From Lachnospiraceae bacterium JLR.KK002 (GTDB taxonomy: Bacteria > Bacillota > Clostridia > Lachnospirales > Lachnospiraceae): 64,000 bases of DNA. Every line of letters starts with the position of its first letter. Position 1 is the first letter of the stretch. Where the stretch lies: NCBI GenBank assembly GCA_036941025.1, contig JAYMNP010000001.1, forward strand, positions 1,798,001 through 1,862,000. Direction: 5' to 3'. Under the pieces are notes generated by a model. It saw only the letters and a list, made by a program, of their open reading frames with translations. It did no database searches and had not been told where the DNA came from. Shown here piece by piece: positions 16,963 to 25,040 of the stretch. The translations under genes and the position numbers were made by a program.

Positions 16963-17804
16963 TACTGCTGCACCTCCTTACGTCTTGTAAGATAGTTCTG
17001 TCCAACGGCAATCAATGCTACCAGAATAAAGAATATTACTGCTTTTGCCTGGCCCACGCCTTCAAATCCTGACCGGCCGTAGAAGGTGTTGAAAATATTC
17101 AGCGCCAGCAGTTCTGACATATTGGAAGGTTCTCCGTTGGTCAGCGCCAGGTTCTGGTCAAAGAGCTTAAATCCGTTGGTCAGTGTTAAAAAGGTACAGA
17201 TGGTAATGGAAGGCATTACCATTGGAATGGTTACGTTCTTTAAAATCTGAGCATTGGTGGCACCGTCAATTTTTGCTGCTTCAATCAGTTCTCCCGGAAT
17301 ATTCTGGATACCGGAAATATAGATAATCATCATATAACCAATCTGCTGCCAGCACATCAGAATAACCAGACCCCAGAATCCATAGGCTGAATTATAAGTC
17401 AGGGTTTTCTGGAAATGTGCCAGAATACCGTTTAACAATAACTGCCAGATATATCCAAGAACGATACCGCCAATCAGGTTCGGCATGAAAAATACGGTTC
17501 GGAAAATATTTGTTCCCTTAATTCCCTTTGTTAAAAGCATCGCAATTGCAAATGCCAGTACGTTAATCAATAACACGGACACAATTGTAAATGCGGCAGT
17601 GTACCAGAGTGCGTGCCCAAATGTTTTGTCTGTAAATATTTTAAAATAATTACTGATACCTACAAATTTTGCATCGGTAACTGTCGTAAACTTACAAAAT
17701 GATAAATAGATACCCATAAGAAAAGGAACTATGAATCCAATTGTAAATGCTACCAGAGTCGGCAGTGCAAAAACAGGAAAATATTTTTTAAGTGATTTTT
17801 GCAT
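16962..17804 (-). CDS. Sugar ABC transporter permease, MalF type
   Basis: The first permease of the CUT1 pair has 280 residues, six predicted membrane segments and the EAA loop IEAAKIDGA (174-182). It lacks the long N-terminal extension of enterobacterial MalF, as is normal in Firmicutes. It lies between the solute-binding lipoprotein and the second permease and overlaps the latter by one base. Confidence 0.93.
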   Translation of the reverse strand: MQKSLKKYFPVFALPTLVAFTIGFIVPFLMGIYLSFCKFTTVTDAKFVGISNYFKIFTDKTFGHALWYTAAFTIVSVLLINVLAFAIAMLLTKGIKGTNIFRTVFFMPNLIGGIVLGYIWQLLLNGILAHFQKTLTYNSAYGFWGLVILMCWQQIGYMMIIYISGIQNIPGELIEAAKIDGATNAQILKNVTIPMVMPSITICTFLTLTNGFKLFDQNLALTNGEPSNMSELLALNIFNTFYGRSGFEGVGQAKAVIFFILVALIAVGQNYLTRRKEVQQ

Positions 17805-17829
17805 AAATTACCTCCCATGTTCTGAAAAT

Positions 17830-17851
17830 GGGGGTGGCGCCTACCACCCCC
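17830..17851. other. Intercistronic hairpin after the solute-binding protein gene
   Basis: GGGGGTGG and CCACCCCC form a perfect 8-bp GC stem with a six-base loop in the 82-base gap between the binding protein and the first permease, without a T-tract. Such hairpins often protect the upstream message so that the binding protein is made in excess of the permeases. Confidence 0.7.
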
Positions 17852-17886
17852 GTATTTCTTTTTCTGATATGTTTTGCAGTGAAATC

Positions 17887-19296
17887 TTATTCGCTTACTG
17901 CCTGGACTTCTGCTGCCCATCCGTCAACAAACGCTGTCTTTACTGCATCCCATTCGCCGGTGCCCTGTGCATACTCAAGTAATGCGCTTCCTACACCGTT
18001 TTTCCAGTTTTCAGAAGGCATTGTGGTAAAGCACCATGCAACGGTTGCGTGTCCTGCGTCGATATCTTCCTGAGAAGCTGCTACCAGCGGATTTGCCGGC
18101 TGATATTCATCGGTAAAGGTGGAGAACGGAGTTACGAATCCCATTTCATCGCGGAAGGAAGTACGTCCTTCATCAGATGTGATAACCCATTCTACAAATG
18201 CCAGTGTTGCGTCGATGTCTTCCTGAGAAGCGTTTTTATTTACACACCAGTAGTTCTCAGAACCGGTGCAGAGCCCCTGATTTTCTTCTCCCTCTACGCC
18301 GATGTAGATTGGAAGCATACCAAGGTCTTCGTCTGCTACTTCGTTGTCTTTGATATCGTTGTAAGCCCATGTACCATTCTGATAGAATACTGCTTCACCC
18401 ATTGCAAATTCTGCTGCTGCATCTTCACCGGTCATGCTGGATAACATGGTAGGCTCTACGGTAGAGTCTGTGATGTACAGATCCCACATATTTTTGTAGT
18501 TGTCAAGATAGGTTCCTTTGATTGCGTCGGTAGTTTCAATACCGTCTGCCTGATATTCATAATAAATCGGAAGGTTGGCCAGATGAGTCTTGAATCTCCA
18601 GTCAGAGGAGGAATCCATACCTGCGGAAGTAAATGCACCGTTGATTCCCAAATCGTCTTTCTTTGCCTGCATATCATCTGCTACTTCTTTTAATTTTGCA
18701 AAACTGTTGATTTCGGAAGCGTCTTTGATTTTTGCTCCGTCCAGTGCGCAGTAATCAGCCAGCAGCTTCTTGTTGTAAATCAGTCCGTATGTTTCAATAA
18801 CATATGCAATACCCTGTACTTCGCCGGAATCAGCAATCAGTGCGAAATCATCGCTCTTTAAGTTCTTGTACAGTGCGCTTTCTTTTAAGTCATAGCAGTA
18901 ATCTGCCCAGGAAGCAAGTCCTACCGGTCCGTTTACCTGGAACAGTGTGGGTGCTTCTTCTTTTGCCATCTCAGATTTCAGTGTGGACTCATATGTTCCG
19001 GAAGTTGCTGTCTCTACCGTTACAGGAACACCTGTCTGCTCGGTATAAGTCTCTGCCAGAGCTTTCCACTGATCTGCCTGTTCCGGCTTGAAGTTCAGAT
19101 AATACACAGCGCCGTCCCCGCTGGCTGCCTGGCTGTCATCCTTGCTTTCTTCCTGACTGTCGTCTGTACTCTCTTCTGTGGTGCTTCCGCTGTTGTCAGC
19201 AGCATCGTTTTTGTTTCCGTTGTTGCTTCCGCAGCCGGCTGCCATAGTTGCTGCCATAGCTGCCACCAGCATCAATGATACTAATTTCTTTTTCAT
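17887..19296 (-). CDS. Sugar ABC transporter solute-binding lipoprotein (probable maltodextrin)
   Basis: This 469-residue extracellular family-1 solute-binding protein has a lipoprotein signal ending AAGC, with Cys22 as lipid anchor. An acidic, Ser/Gln-rich linker follows to about residue 65, then the bilobal sugar-binding domain. It is the first gene of the operon with its own strong promoter. The neighbouring malQ makes maltose or maltodextrin the best guess. The 19297-19776 spacer upstream holds its promoter, candidate operators and repeat copy 3. Confidence 0.92.
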   Translation of the reverse strand: MKKKLVSLMLVAAMAATMAAGCGSNNGNKNDAADNSGSTTEESTDDSQEESKDDSQAASGDGAVYYLNFKPEQADQWKALAETYTEQTGVPVTVETATSGTYESTLKSEMAKEEAPTLFQVNGPVGLASWADYCYDLKESALYKNLKSDDFALIADSGEVQGIAYVIETYGLIYNKKLLADYCALDGAKIKDASEINSFAKLKEVADDMQAKKDDLGINGAFTSAGMDSSSDWRFKTHLANLPIYYEYQADGIETTDAIKGTYLDNYKNMWDLYITDSTVEPTMLSSMTGEDAAAEFAMGEAVFYQNGTWAYNDIKDNEVADEDLGMLPIYIGVEGEENQGLCTGSENYWCVNKNASQEDIDATLAFVEWVITSDEGRTSFRDEMGFVTPFSTFTDEYQPANPLVAASQEDIDAGHATVAWCFTTMPSENWKNGVGSALLEYAQGTGEWDAVKTAFVDGWAAEVQAVSE

Positions 19297-19350
19297 TTTA
19301 CATCCTCCTGTTGATTTGTGTTTTTTCTGAAAACCTTACTGAAATCTTTG

Positions 19351-19390
19351 CCGGTAACCTTTCCGGTAACTTTCCCGGTAACGTTTTCAT
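19351..19390 (-). promoter_or_regulatory. Candidate operators: three 12-bp-spaced repeats and a cre-like box
   Basis: CCGGTAAC occurs at 19351-19358, 19363-19370 and 19375-19382, exactly 12 bp apart, just downstream of the expected transcription start of the sugar operon. The third overlaps a CcpA cre-like sequence (19376-19390, two mismatches to TGNAARCGNWWWCAW). Binding at these sites would block elongation. Identity of the binding proteins (the local LacI regulator, CcpA) is inferred. Confidence 0.5.
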
Positions 19391-19401
19391 CTGATATGGC
19401 A

Positions 19402-19430
19402 AGTATAACTCCATTCTCAAAAAAATGCAA
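19402..19430 (-). promoter_or_regulatory. Promoter of the alpha-glucan uptake operon
   Basis: On the minus strand TTGCAT (19430-19425), a 17-base spacer and TATACT (19407-19402) form a good housekeeping promoter about 105 bases before the binding-protein start codon. Confidence 0.72.
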
Positions 19431-19540
19431 TATCATTTTTCACTTTTGTTGTTACTTTGTAGATTATACACAGTTTTGCATGTTGGTTTTTGTAGGATTT
19501 TAACAACAGAAAATCAAAGATTTGAAAAAATGAGGTACAG

Positions 19541-19732
19541 AGCGCACTTTCATGCTTTAGCGTGACATGGTATTTTCTGAAAAAAGAATGCGTTCAGCGC
19601 ATTCTCCGCGCGCGAGCGGATTGCGCAGCAATAAACTTCCTCTCCGCGAGCTGCGCATAATTGTTTTGTCTTACAGGAAATACTTTCATGCTTCAGTGTG
19701 ACATGGTATTTCCTGTAAGATAAAAAAGAACT
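19541..19732. repeat. Modular intergenic repeat, copy 3 (half C, B, full C)
   Basis: This is the most complete B/C example. Half of module C lies at 19541-19580. Module B follows, with the GAATGCG...CGCATTC hairpin and then CCGCGCGCGAGCGGATTG, CGCAGCAATAAACTT and CTCCGCGAGCTGCGCA. A full module C is at 19669-19720, whose 15-bp arms TCTTACAGGAAATAC and GTATTTCCTGTAAGA are exact inverses. It lies between a membrane-protein gene end and the sugar operon promoter. Confidence 0.85.
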
Positions 19733-19776
19733 GGCCTGCCGCAGCATTACCAGCTCTCTTTTTCGCGAATATTTTA

Positions 19777-20091
19777 TCAGTAGTAAACCACTCCGTACTG
19801 TGCATAAAAGTTCATACAGTATTCCAGAATCCCCATACCTGCTGCAAAGCAGGCCAGAAGAAACACCAGGAAAATGGCCCCTTTATCGTATCTGAGTATT
19901 TCTTCCTGCCCCTCTCCTTTCTTCATATTGGAGGCGAGCAGTTCTCCGCCCAGTGCAATGAGTATCAGAGGCCACAGCTTCATGATAATTTCCAGAGACA
20001 GGGGCGGATAAAACATATGCACCATAAACAAAATTCCAAAAAGTATCATCAGGATTCCACATGTAATGCTTCCAACTCTTCTGGTTCTCAT
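19777..20091 (-). CDS. Small membrane protein of the ECF sigma operon
   Basis: This 104-residue protein has three hydrophobic segments (about 8-26, 32-51, 70-90) and a short polar loop. The first half resembles LiaF/DUF5668-type membrane segments seen in envelope-stress loci; that likeness is weak. It is the last gene of a four-gene operon, overlapping the previous gene by four bases. Function unknown. Confidence 0.8.
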   Translation of the reverse strand: MRTRRVGSITCGILMILFGILFMVHMFYPPLSLEIIMKLWPLILIALGGELLASNMKKGEGQEEILRYDKGAIFLVFLLACFAAGMGILEYCMNFYAQYGVVYY

Positions 20092-20624
20092 TTCATCAGC
20101 TCCTCCTGCTTCCCGTCTTTTTCCTCCAGTTCTCTTTTCTTACCCCGAATCAGGTAAAGTCCGCCCAGTATCAGCAATATGCTTACGCATACTCTGGGAA
20201 CGCTGTCCATAATATTCCAGTAAATTTCACCTGGAATCAGCCACCGCAGATAATCCATCATATAGTCCCACAGCATGGCCGCTCCAATGATAATCAGCAC
20301 TGCAGCCAGAATATTGTTCCGTTTTCTGTCCCATTTTTCCAGCGGAAGCATCCGCTCCAGATGAAACAGATAATCGTCTTCCAGTGCATAAAATTCTTCA
20401 TCTGACATTCCCCGGATATTGTGCACATTAAAAAAGCTGTAGCACCACAGAATCGGCAGTATGAAAAGTACCGGCCCAATGCTTAAAAATGCCGCCAGGA
20501 AAATCAGTATCCAGAACACTGCCATAATACTGGCCCCCTGTTTCATAAATCCCATGTACATTTCACCCGCCCCTGGTATCAGGGAAAAGCAAAAGGCTAA
20601 AAATCCGTTTTTCTTCTTTGTCAT
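20088..20624 (-). CDS. TM2-like membrane protein of the ECF sigma operon
   Basis: The 178 residues start with a TM2-domain-like segment (LIPGAGEMYMGFMKQGASI) and two to three spans. A soluble Glu/Arg-rich middle follows (about 75-105), then two more spans and a charged tail. It overlaps the anti-sigma gene by four bases and the next gene by four, so the set is made together. It may act in the envelope response run by the sigma factor; the role is unknown. Confidence 0.82.
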   Translation of the reverse strand: MTKKKNGFLAFCFSLIPGAGEMYMGFMKQGASIMAVFWILIFLAAFLSIGPVLFILPILWCYSFFNVHNIRGMSDEEFYALEDDYLFHLERMLPLEKWDRKRNNILAAVLIIIGAAMLWDYMMDYLRWLIPGEIYWNIMDSVPRVCVSILLILGGLYLIRGKKRELEEKDGKQEELMK

Positions 20625-21283
20625 CTTGTTACCTCCTGATTTCTTTCATTTTCAGAACCATCCATTTCTATACGGAATAATCCGCTGCTGATATCATTTA
20701 GCAGCCCGGTGATTTCTTTACTGTGGCGCCTCAGTTTGCCCACAACGCCTTCTTCTCTCTCCCGGCTCTCCTGTGTCTGTTCCGTCCGGTGATTTTCCAA
20801 TACATTCGGCTCCAAATTCTGTACATTGGCCGTTATCGTCAGCAGAAAGATAGAAGCGGCCACCGCCAGCCCCACTTTCAGACTGTAAATCATAAGCTGT
20901 ACCTGTCTGGAAGTCTCTTTCAGCTTTACAGACGCCTGCACGTCAAGCTGCCGGGTTCTGTTTAAAATCTCTTCTTTTAAATACCGGGGCGGCTCTTCCT
21001 GCATACTCTGTGCAAATTTCCTGCATTCTTCCGGCTTCCCGTCTGAAATCAGCTCCGAATCCTCATATTCCGGGAACCCTTCTTCCATCCAGCTTCCAAA
21101 CCGCTCCGCACAGAAGGTACAGGCACCGATATGGGTGAAAAAATCTGTTTCTTCCGGCTCTTTCAGTTTTCCCTCCTGCCAGTCGCAGAACAGGTCCCTG
21201 GAAATATGCACTGTTGCAGGTGTATGCGATGTCCGTTCCGTCCCTTCGGTATAAGTTCCTTCTTCCGTATGGTTTCTCGTCAT
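20621..21283 (-). CDS. Anti-sigma factor with zinc-finger-like N-terminus
   Basis: The 220 residues carry an anti-sigma zinc motif (His51, Cys55 and Cys58 in HIGACTFC) in a cytosolic N-terminus. One membrane span follows at about 131-153, then a short extracytoplasmic tail. This is the arrangement of ZAS-type anti-sigma proteins that hold an ECF sigma at the membrane. It overlaps the sigma gene by four bases, the usual pairing. Assignment rests on context and motif. Confidence 0.85.
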   Translation of the reverse strand: MTRNHTEEGTYTEGTERTSHTPATVHISRDLFCDWQEGKLKEPEETDFFTHIGACTFCAERFGSWMEEGFPEYEDSELISDGKPEECRKFAQSMQEEPPRYLKEEILNRTRQLDVQASVKLKETSRQVQLMIYSLKVGLAVAASIFLLTITANVQNLEPNVLENHRTEQTQESREREEGVVGKLRRHSKEITGLLNDISSGLFRIEMDGSENERNQEVTR

Positions 21284-21816
21284 CCGGCAGCCCTCCCTTC
21301 CATTATTTTGCGAATCATGGCTTTTGCCCGGTAAATCTGCGTCTGGACCGTTTTGATTCCTTTCTCTGACTCTTCCGCAATTTCCCTGGCTGTTTTCTCC
21401 CGGTAAAAATGTTCCGTGGCAATTTCCTTATAGGGACTTTTCAGGCTCTGACAGACAGTGTAAACATATTCTTTTGATTCCCGCCTTAAATAAGCCTCCT
21501 CCGGACTTTCCCCGTCGTCTTTCAGTTCTTCAAAATACGTATCTTCTTTCGGCTCGCTGCGCCTTTTTGCGCTTTTTAAAAAATCAAGCCCTTTGTTGGT
21601 TGCAATCTTGCATATCCAGGCCTTTTCATAATCTTTCTGAAAGGTGGCAAGATTTTTATAAACAGATAAAAAAGTTTCCTGTGTCAGATCTTCCGCGTCA
21701 AACTGGTTGCCCGTCATCTTAAAGCAGATGGAATACACCAGTCTTTCGTATGTATCCAGCAGGTAACCAAAATATTCTTCTTTACCGATTCTATCCGCCT
21801 CCTTTCGTTTCTTCAC
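21280..21816 (-). CDS. ECF-type RNA polymerase sigma factor
   Basis: The 178 residues hold sigma region 2 (about 25-85, with DAEDLTQETFLSVYKNL) and region 4 (about 115-175, with a TAREIAEESEKGIKTVQTQ helix-turn-helix). It heads an operon with its anti-sigma and two membrane proteins, so it probably answers an envelope signal. The annotated start is a GTG at 21816 with a poor ribosome site. A perfect AAAGGAGG lies inside the reading frame, but no ATG, GTG or TTG follows it at proper spacing, so the true start is uncertain by about ten codons. Confidence 0.93.
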   Translation of the reverse strand: MKKRKEADRIGKEEYFGYLLDTYERLVYSICFKMTGNQFDAEDLTQETFLSVYKNLATFQKDYEKAWICKIATNKGLDFLKSAKRRSEPKEDTYFEELKDDGESPEEAYLRRESKEYVYTVCQSLKSPYKEIATEHFYREKTAREIAEESEKGIKTVQTQIYRAKAMIRKIMEGRAAG

Positions 21817-21898
21817 TACCTGTCATTTATCTATAACGAAGGCGCCGGGTATATGACTTCAATATTTTTAAATACTTTTAAATATTTTTAAACAAAAA

Positions 21899-22020
21899 AA
21901 AGAATGCACATAACGCATTCTCTGTGCGCCAGCGGATTGCGGAGCAATACATTTCATCTCCGCGAGCTGCGCATATTTTTTCTTCTGCAGGAACGGACTT
22001 TCATGCTTTCGCATGACAGG
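21899..22020. repeat. Modular intergenic repeat, copy 4 (B plus half C)
   Basis: The GAATGCAC...CGCATTC hairpin, AGCGGATTGCGGAGCAATA and CTCCGCGAGCTGCGCA match module B. GGACTTTCATGCTTTCGCATGACAGG matches the loop region of module C. It lies between the start of the ECF sigma gene and the end of sdaAA. Confidence 0.8.
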
Positions 22021-22029
22021 TCTTTGCTG

Positions 22030-22923
22030 TTACTGCCTGTTTCTGTCTCTTTCCGGCTTCACCAGTTCTTCCATCACTTTCAGTCCCGTGGGCGTGGCCG
22101 CAAGGCCCCCTTCTCCTGTTTCTTTCAGGGAACAGGGCAGAGCCATCCCTATGGTGCGCATGGCGTCGATTACTTCGTCCGGCGGTATCCGGCTGGTAAT
22201 CCCGGCCATGGCCATATCCGCGCTGGTAACAGCGTTTACGGCTCCAATCACATTCCGCTTCACGCAGGGCACTTCCACCAGCCCTGCCACCGGGTCGCAG
22301 ACCAGGCCAAGGAGATTTTTCAGCGCTATAGCGGCGGCATGGATAATTTCCTGTTCCCCGCCGCCCATCAGGTACGCAAGGCCTCCGGCGGCCATGGCGC
22401 TGGCGCTTCCGATTTCTGCCTGGCAGCCTCCCGTGGCTCCTGCAATAAACGCCCGCTCCGCAATGACGGTTCCAATGCCTGCGGCAGTGAACATGGCCTC
22501 CGTCATCTTTTCACCGGATACGCCAAAACAGTCCTGATACGTGAGAAAAACTGCCGGCATCACCCCGCAGGAGCCTGCGGTGGGCGCCGCCACAATCCGC
22601 TTCATACAGGCGTTAGATTCTCCCATTTTCAGTGCCCGTATCATGACCTGGCTCATAAAGCTGCCGGAAATGGTATTCCCGGCCTTTAAGGCTTCCTCCA
22701 GTTTCTGCCCGTCCGTTCCCACCAGGCCGCTGGCAGATTTCAGTGTTCCGTCGTAAGATTCATCCGCCCTGCCCATGGTATCATACATATGCCGCATGGC
22801 AGAGAAAGTTTCTTCCTCTGATACCATGCGTTCTGACATATCATCTTCCATCACAATACGGAAAAAGGGCTTTTTCTGTTCTGCGGCGGCAGTTATAATT
22901 TCATTCAGCGAGTGAAAACTCAT
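22030..22923 (-). CDS. sdaAA: L-serine dehydratase, alpha subunit
   Basis: With SdaAB it forms the oxygen-sensitive [4Fe-4S] L-serine dehydratase that turns serine into pyruvate and ammonia. The 297 residues contain family motifs AAPTAGSCGVMPA, GATGGCQAEIGSA and CDPVAGLVEVPCVKRN, with cysteines able to hold the cluster. I prefer ATG 22923 (MSFHSLNEI) to a GTG at 22932. It is the second gene after sdaAB, with two hairpins in the 106-base gap. Confidence 0.95.
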   Translation of the reverse strand: MSFHSLNEIITAAAEQKKPFFRIVMEDDMSERMVSEEETFSAMRHMYDTMGRADESYDGTLKSASGLVGTDGQKLEEALKAGNTISGSFMSQVMIRALKMGESNACMKRIVAAPTAGSCGVMPAVFLTYQDCFGVSGEKMTEAMFTAAGIGTVIAERAFIAGATGGCQAEIGSASAMAAGGLAYLMGGGEQEIIHAAAIALKNLLGLVCDPVAGLVEVPCVKRNVIGAVNAVTSADMAMAGITSRIPPDEVIDAMRTIGMALPCSLKETGEGGLAATPTGLKVMEELVKPERDRNRQ

Positions 22924-22937
22924 GATTTGCACCAGGT

Positions 22938-23038
22938 CTCAGGCGAAAATACCTGCATTTTCGTCTGAGGCGCAAACGCAAAGGGTGAAAGATGTGTGTT
23001 TGCATTTTACCCTTTCTTCTGTTTTTCTTTCACCCTTT
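22938..23038. other. Two hairpins between sdaAB and sdaAA
   Basis: CTCAGGCGAAAAT (22938-22950) pairs with ATTTTCGTCTGAG (22957-22969) apart from one wobble. AAAGGGTGAAAGA (22980-22992) pairs perfectly with TCTTTCACCCTTT (23026-23038), whose right arm reaches into the sdaAB stop. They could slow transcription or stabilise the upstream message between two subunits of one enzyme. Confidence 0.7.
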
Positions 23039-23728
23039 TTCTTCTTTTTCTTCCTGTTCTTCCTTTTCTTCTTCCAGGCTCAGATAGGTAACCTTGTGGA
23101 TTCCCTCTAATTTTTCCAGCCACTTTATGGATTCCCTGGGAACTTCCTTATCACATTCCAGCACCAGCACCGCATTTCCGCCCCGCTTGTCCCGGTATAG
23201 CTGCATGGTTGCAATATTGACGGATTTATGGGCCAGCATGGAAGTAACTTCCGCCACATGTCCCGGCTCATCCTGATTCCGTACAATCAGCGTGGGATAG
23301 TCTCCGCAGAAGTTAGCTTCCACTCCGTCAATCTCACAGACTTTAATCCTTCCGCCGCCCAGGGATGAAGCCACGACTTCCAGATACCGTCCTTTTGTTC
23401 CGGTCAGCTTCATCAAAACGGAATTGGGATGGGCGTCCCGCAGTTCAATTCCCCGGAAGGAATATGCAAGCCCCATTCTGTCCGCCCAGGCGAAACTGTC
23501 CGGTATTCGTTCGTCGTCCGTACTCATTTTCAATAATCCTGCTATCAGTGCACGGTCCGTTCCATGGCCTTTCCCCGTCGCAAGGAAAGAACCGTGCAGG
23601 CAGATTTCCGCTTTTGCCACCGGCTCGTTCAGCAGCCGCCGGCCAATATGGCCGATGCGCACCGCTCCCGCTGTGTGGGAACTGGACGGCCCTACCATCA
23701 CAGGCCCCACAATATCAAATAAATTCAT
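23030..23728 (-). CDS. sdaAB: L-serine dehydratase, beta subunit
   Basis: The 232 residues contain the beta domain (GPVMVGPSSSHTAGAVRIGHIGR near the start, HGSFLATGKGHGTDRA) and a C-terminal ACT domain (about 148-220) that probably senses serine. The last ten residues are a Glu/Lys run (EEEKEEQEEKEEKG), a low-complexity tail unlike the compact end usual for the family. It heads the sda pair. Confidence 0.95.
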   Translation of the reverse strand: MNLFDIVGPVMVGPSSSHTAGAVRIGHIGRRLLNEPVAKAEICLHGSFLATGKGHGTDRALIAGLLKMSTDDERIPDSFAWADRMGLAYSFRGIELRDAHPNSVLMKLTGTKGRYLEVVASSLGGGRIKVCEIDGVEANFCGDYPTLIVRNQDEPGHVAEVTSMLAHKSVNIATMQLYRDKRGGNAVLVLECDKEVPRESIKWLEKLEGIHKVTYLSLEEEKEEQEEKEEKG

Positions 23729-23768
23729 AATTTCTCCTGTTCCCGCTCCCGCAGCCTGCAGCAGAATA

Positions 23769-24935
23769 CTATTTTCCTGTCAGTTCCTCTGCAAGGGCTT
23801 CCATTTCCGGAATGTCAGCCTCTTTCATCACCGACTTAATGGAAACCACTTTGTCACAGATGGTAATGTCTTTCATCTGCTCCAGAACAGCTCTCATGGT
23901 TCTGGCTGCCACCGGAGCCCAGGTTCCGTTCTCAATCAGAGCAACGGTGCGCTTCTGGAAATTCTTGCTCTTTAAATGGTGCAGGAAGTCTTCCATGCAG
24001 GGGAATACCCCTCCGTCATAGCTGGCTGCCGCAAGCACCATTTTGTCATAACGAAACGCATCTTCAATTGCCTCCGCCATGTCGTCTCTGGACAAATCGG
24101 TAATGGCCACTTTTTTCGCTCCTTTTGATTCCAGGATTTCTTTCATCTTAATGGCCGCCTTTTTGGTGTTTCCGTGAATGGAGGCATAAGCCACCAGAAT
24201 TCCTTCATCTTCCGGCTGATAACTGCTCCAGATATTGTATTTTTCAATATAATAAGCCAGGTTTTCTTTTAATATCGGGCCGTGCAGAGGGCAGATCATG
24301 GCGATATCCAAAGCTGCTGCCTTTTTCAGCAGAGCCTGTACCTGCGCACCGTATTTCCCCACAATATTGAAATAATATCTTCTGGCTTCACAGGCCCAGT
24401 CTTCTTCCGTATCCAGCGCGCCGAATTTTCCGAATCCGTCTGCGGAGAACAGAATTTTCTCTGATTTCTCATAGGAAACCATCACTTCCGGCCAGTGTAC
24501 CATGGGGGCCATCACGAAAGTCAGTTCATGGGTACCCAGATTCAGAGTATCTCCTTCTTTTACCACCAGGGAACGGTCAGATAAATCCATTTCAAAGAAC
24601 TGCTGAATCATCGGAAAGGTTTTGGCATTGCCCACTACCTTCATGTCCGGATATTTCTCTGCAAGAATCTTCACATTGGCCGCGTGATCCGGCTCCATAT
24701 GGGAAACCACCAGATAATCCACGGTCCTTCCTGCCAGAGCTTTTTCCAGATTTTCCAGCCACTCGTCTTTCCTTCTGGCGTCCACGGTATCCATAACCGC
24801 GGTTTTTTCATCCAGAATTACATAGGAATTGTAGGATACTCCGTTTGGAATCACATACTGGCTTTCAAATAAATCAAGATCTTTGTCGTCTGCGCCAATA
24901 TATATGATATTGTCTGTAATTGTTACATCCTTCAT
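23769..24935 (-). CDS. fprA: Flavodiiron protein (FprA-type O2/NO reductase)
   Basis: The 388 residues combine a beta-lactamase-like diiron domain with the H-x-E-x-D-H motif (His79, Glu81, Asp83, His84) and a C-terminal flavodoxin domain (about 250-388, AYASIHGNTKKAA binding FMN phosphate). Such cytosolic enzymes reduce O2 to water, or NO, protecting anaerobes. It is downstream of nfnBA on the same strand, separated by a terminator-like hairpin; a supply of reducing power from that system is plausible. Confidence 0.95.
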   Translation of the reverse strand: MKDVTITDNIIYIGADDKDLDLFESQYVIPNGVSYNSYVILDEKTAVMDTVDARRKDEWLENLEKALAGRTVDYLVVSHMEPDHAANVKILAEKYPDMKVVGNAKTFPMIQQFFEMDLSDRSLVVKEGDTLNLGTHELTFVMAPMVHWPEVMVSYEKSEKILFSADGFGKFGALDTEEDWACEARRYYFNIVGKYGAQVQALLKKAAALDIAMICPLHGPILKENLAYYIEKYNIWSSYQPEDEGILVAYASIHGNTKKAAIKMKEILESKGAKKVAITDLSRDDMAEAIEDAFRYDKMVLAAASYDGGVFPCMEDFLHHLKSKNFQKRTVALIENGTWAPVAARTMRAVLEQMKDITICDKVVSIKSVMKEADIPEMEALAEELTGK

Positions 24936-24996
24936 ACTTATTATTTTCCTCCTGAATTTTTGTATAAAAACTCTTCTGCGAGTTCTGACAGGAAAC

Positions 24997-25023
24997 AGGG
25001 ACTGCCAGAACCTGGCAATCCCT
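24997..25023 (-). terminator. Terminator-like hairpin after nfnB
   Basis: AGGGACTGCCAG and CTGGCAATCCCT form an 11-bp stem with one mismatch and a three-base loop, 18 bases after the nfnB stop. The following minus-strand bases are only moderately T-rich (GTTTCC). Confidence 0.6.
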
Positions 25024-25040
25024 ATTCCGGCTATTCTATT

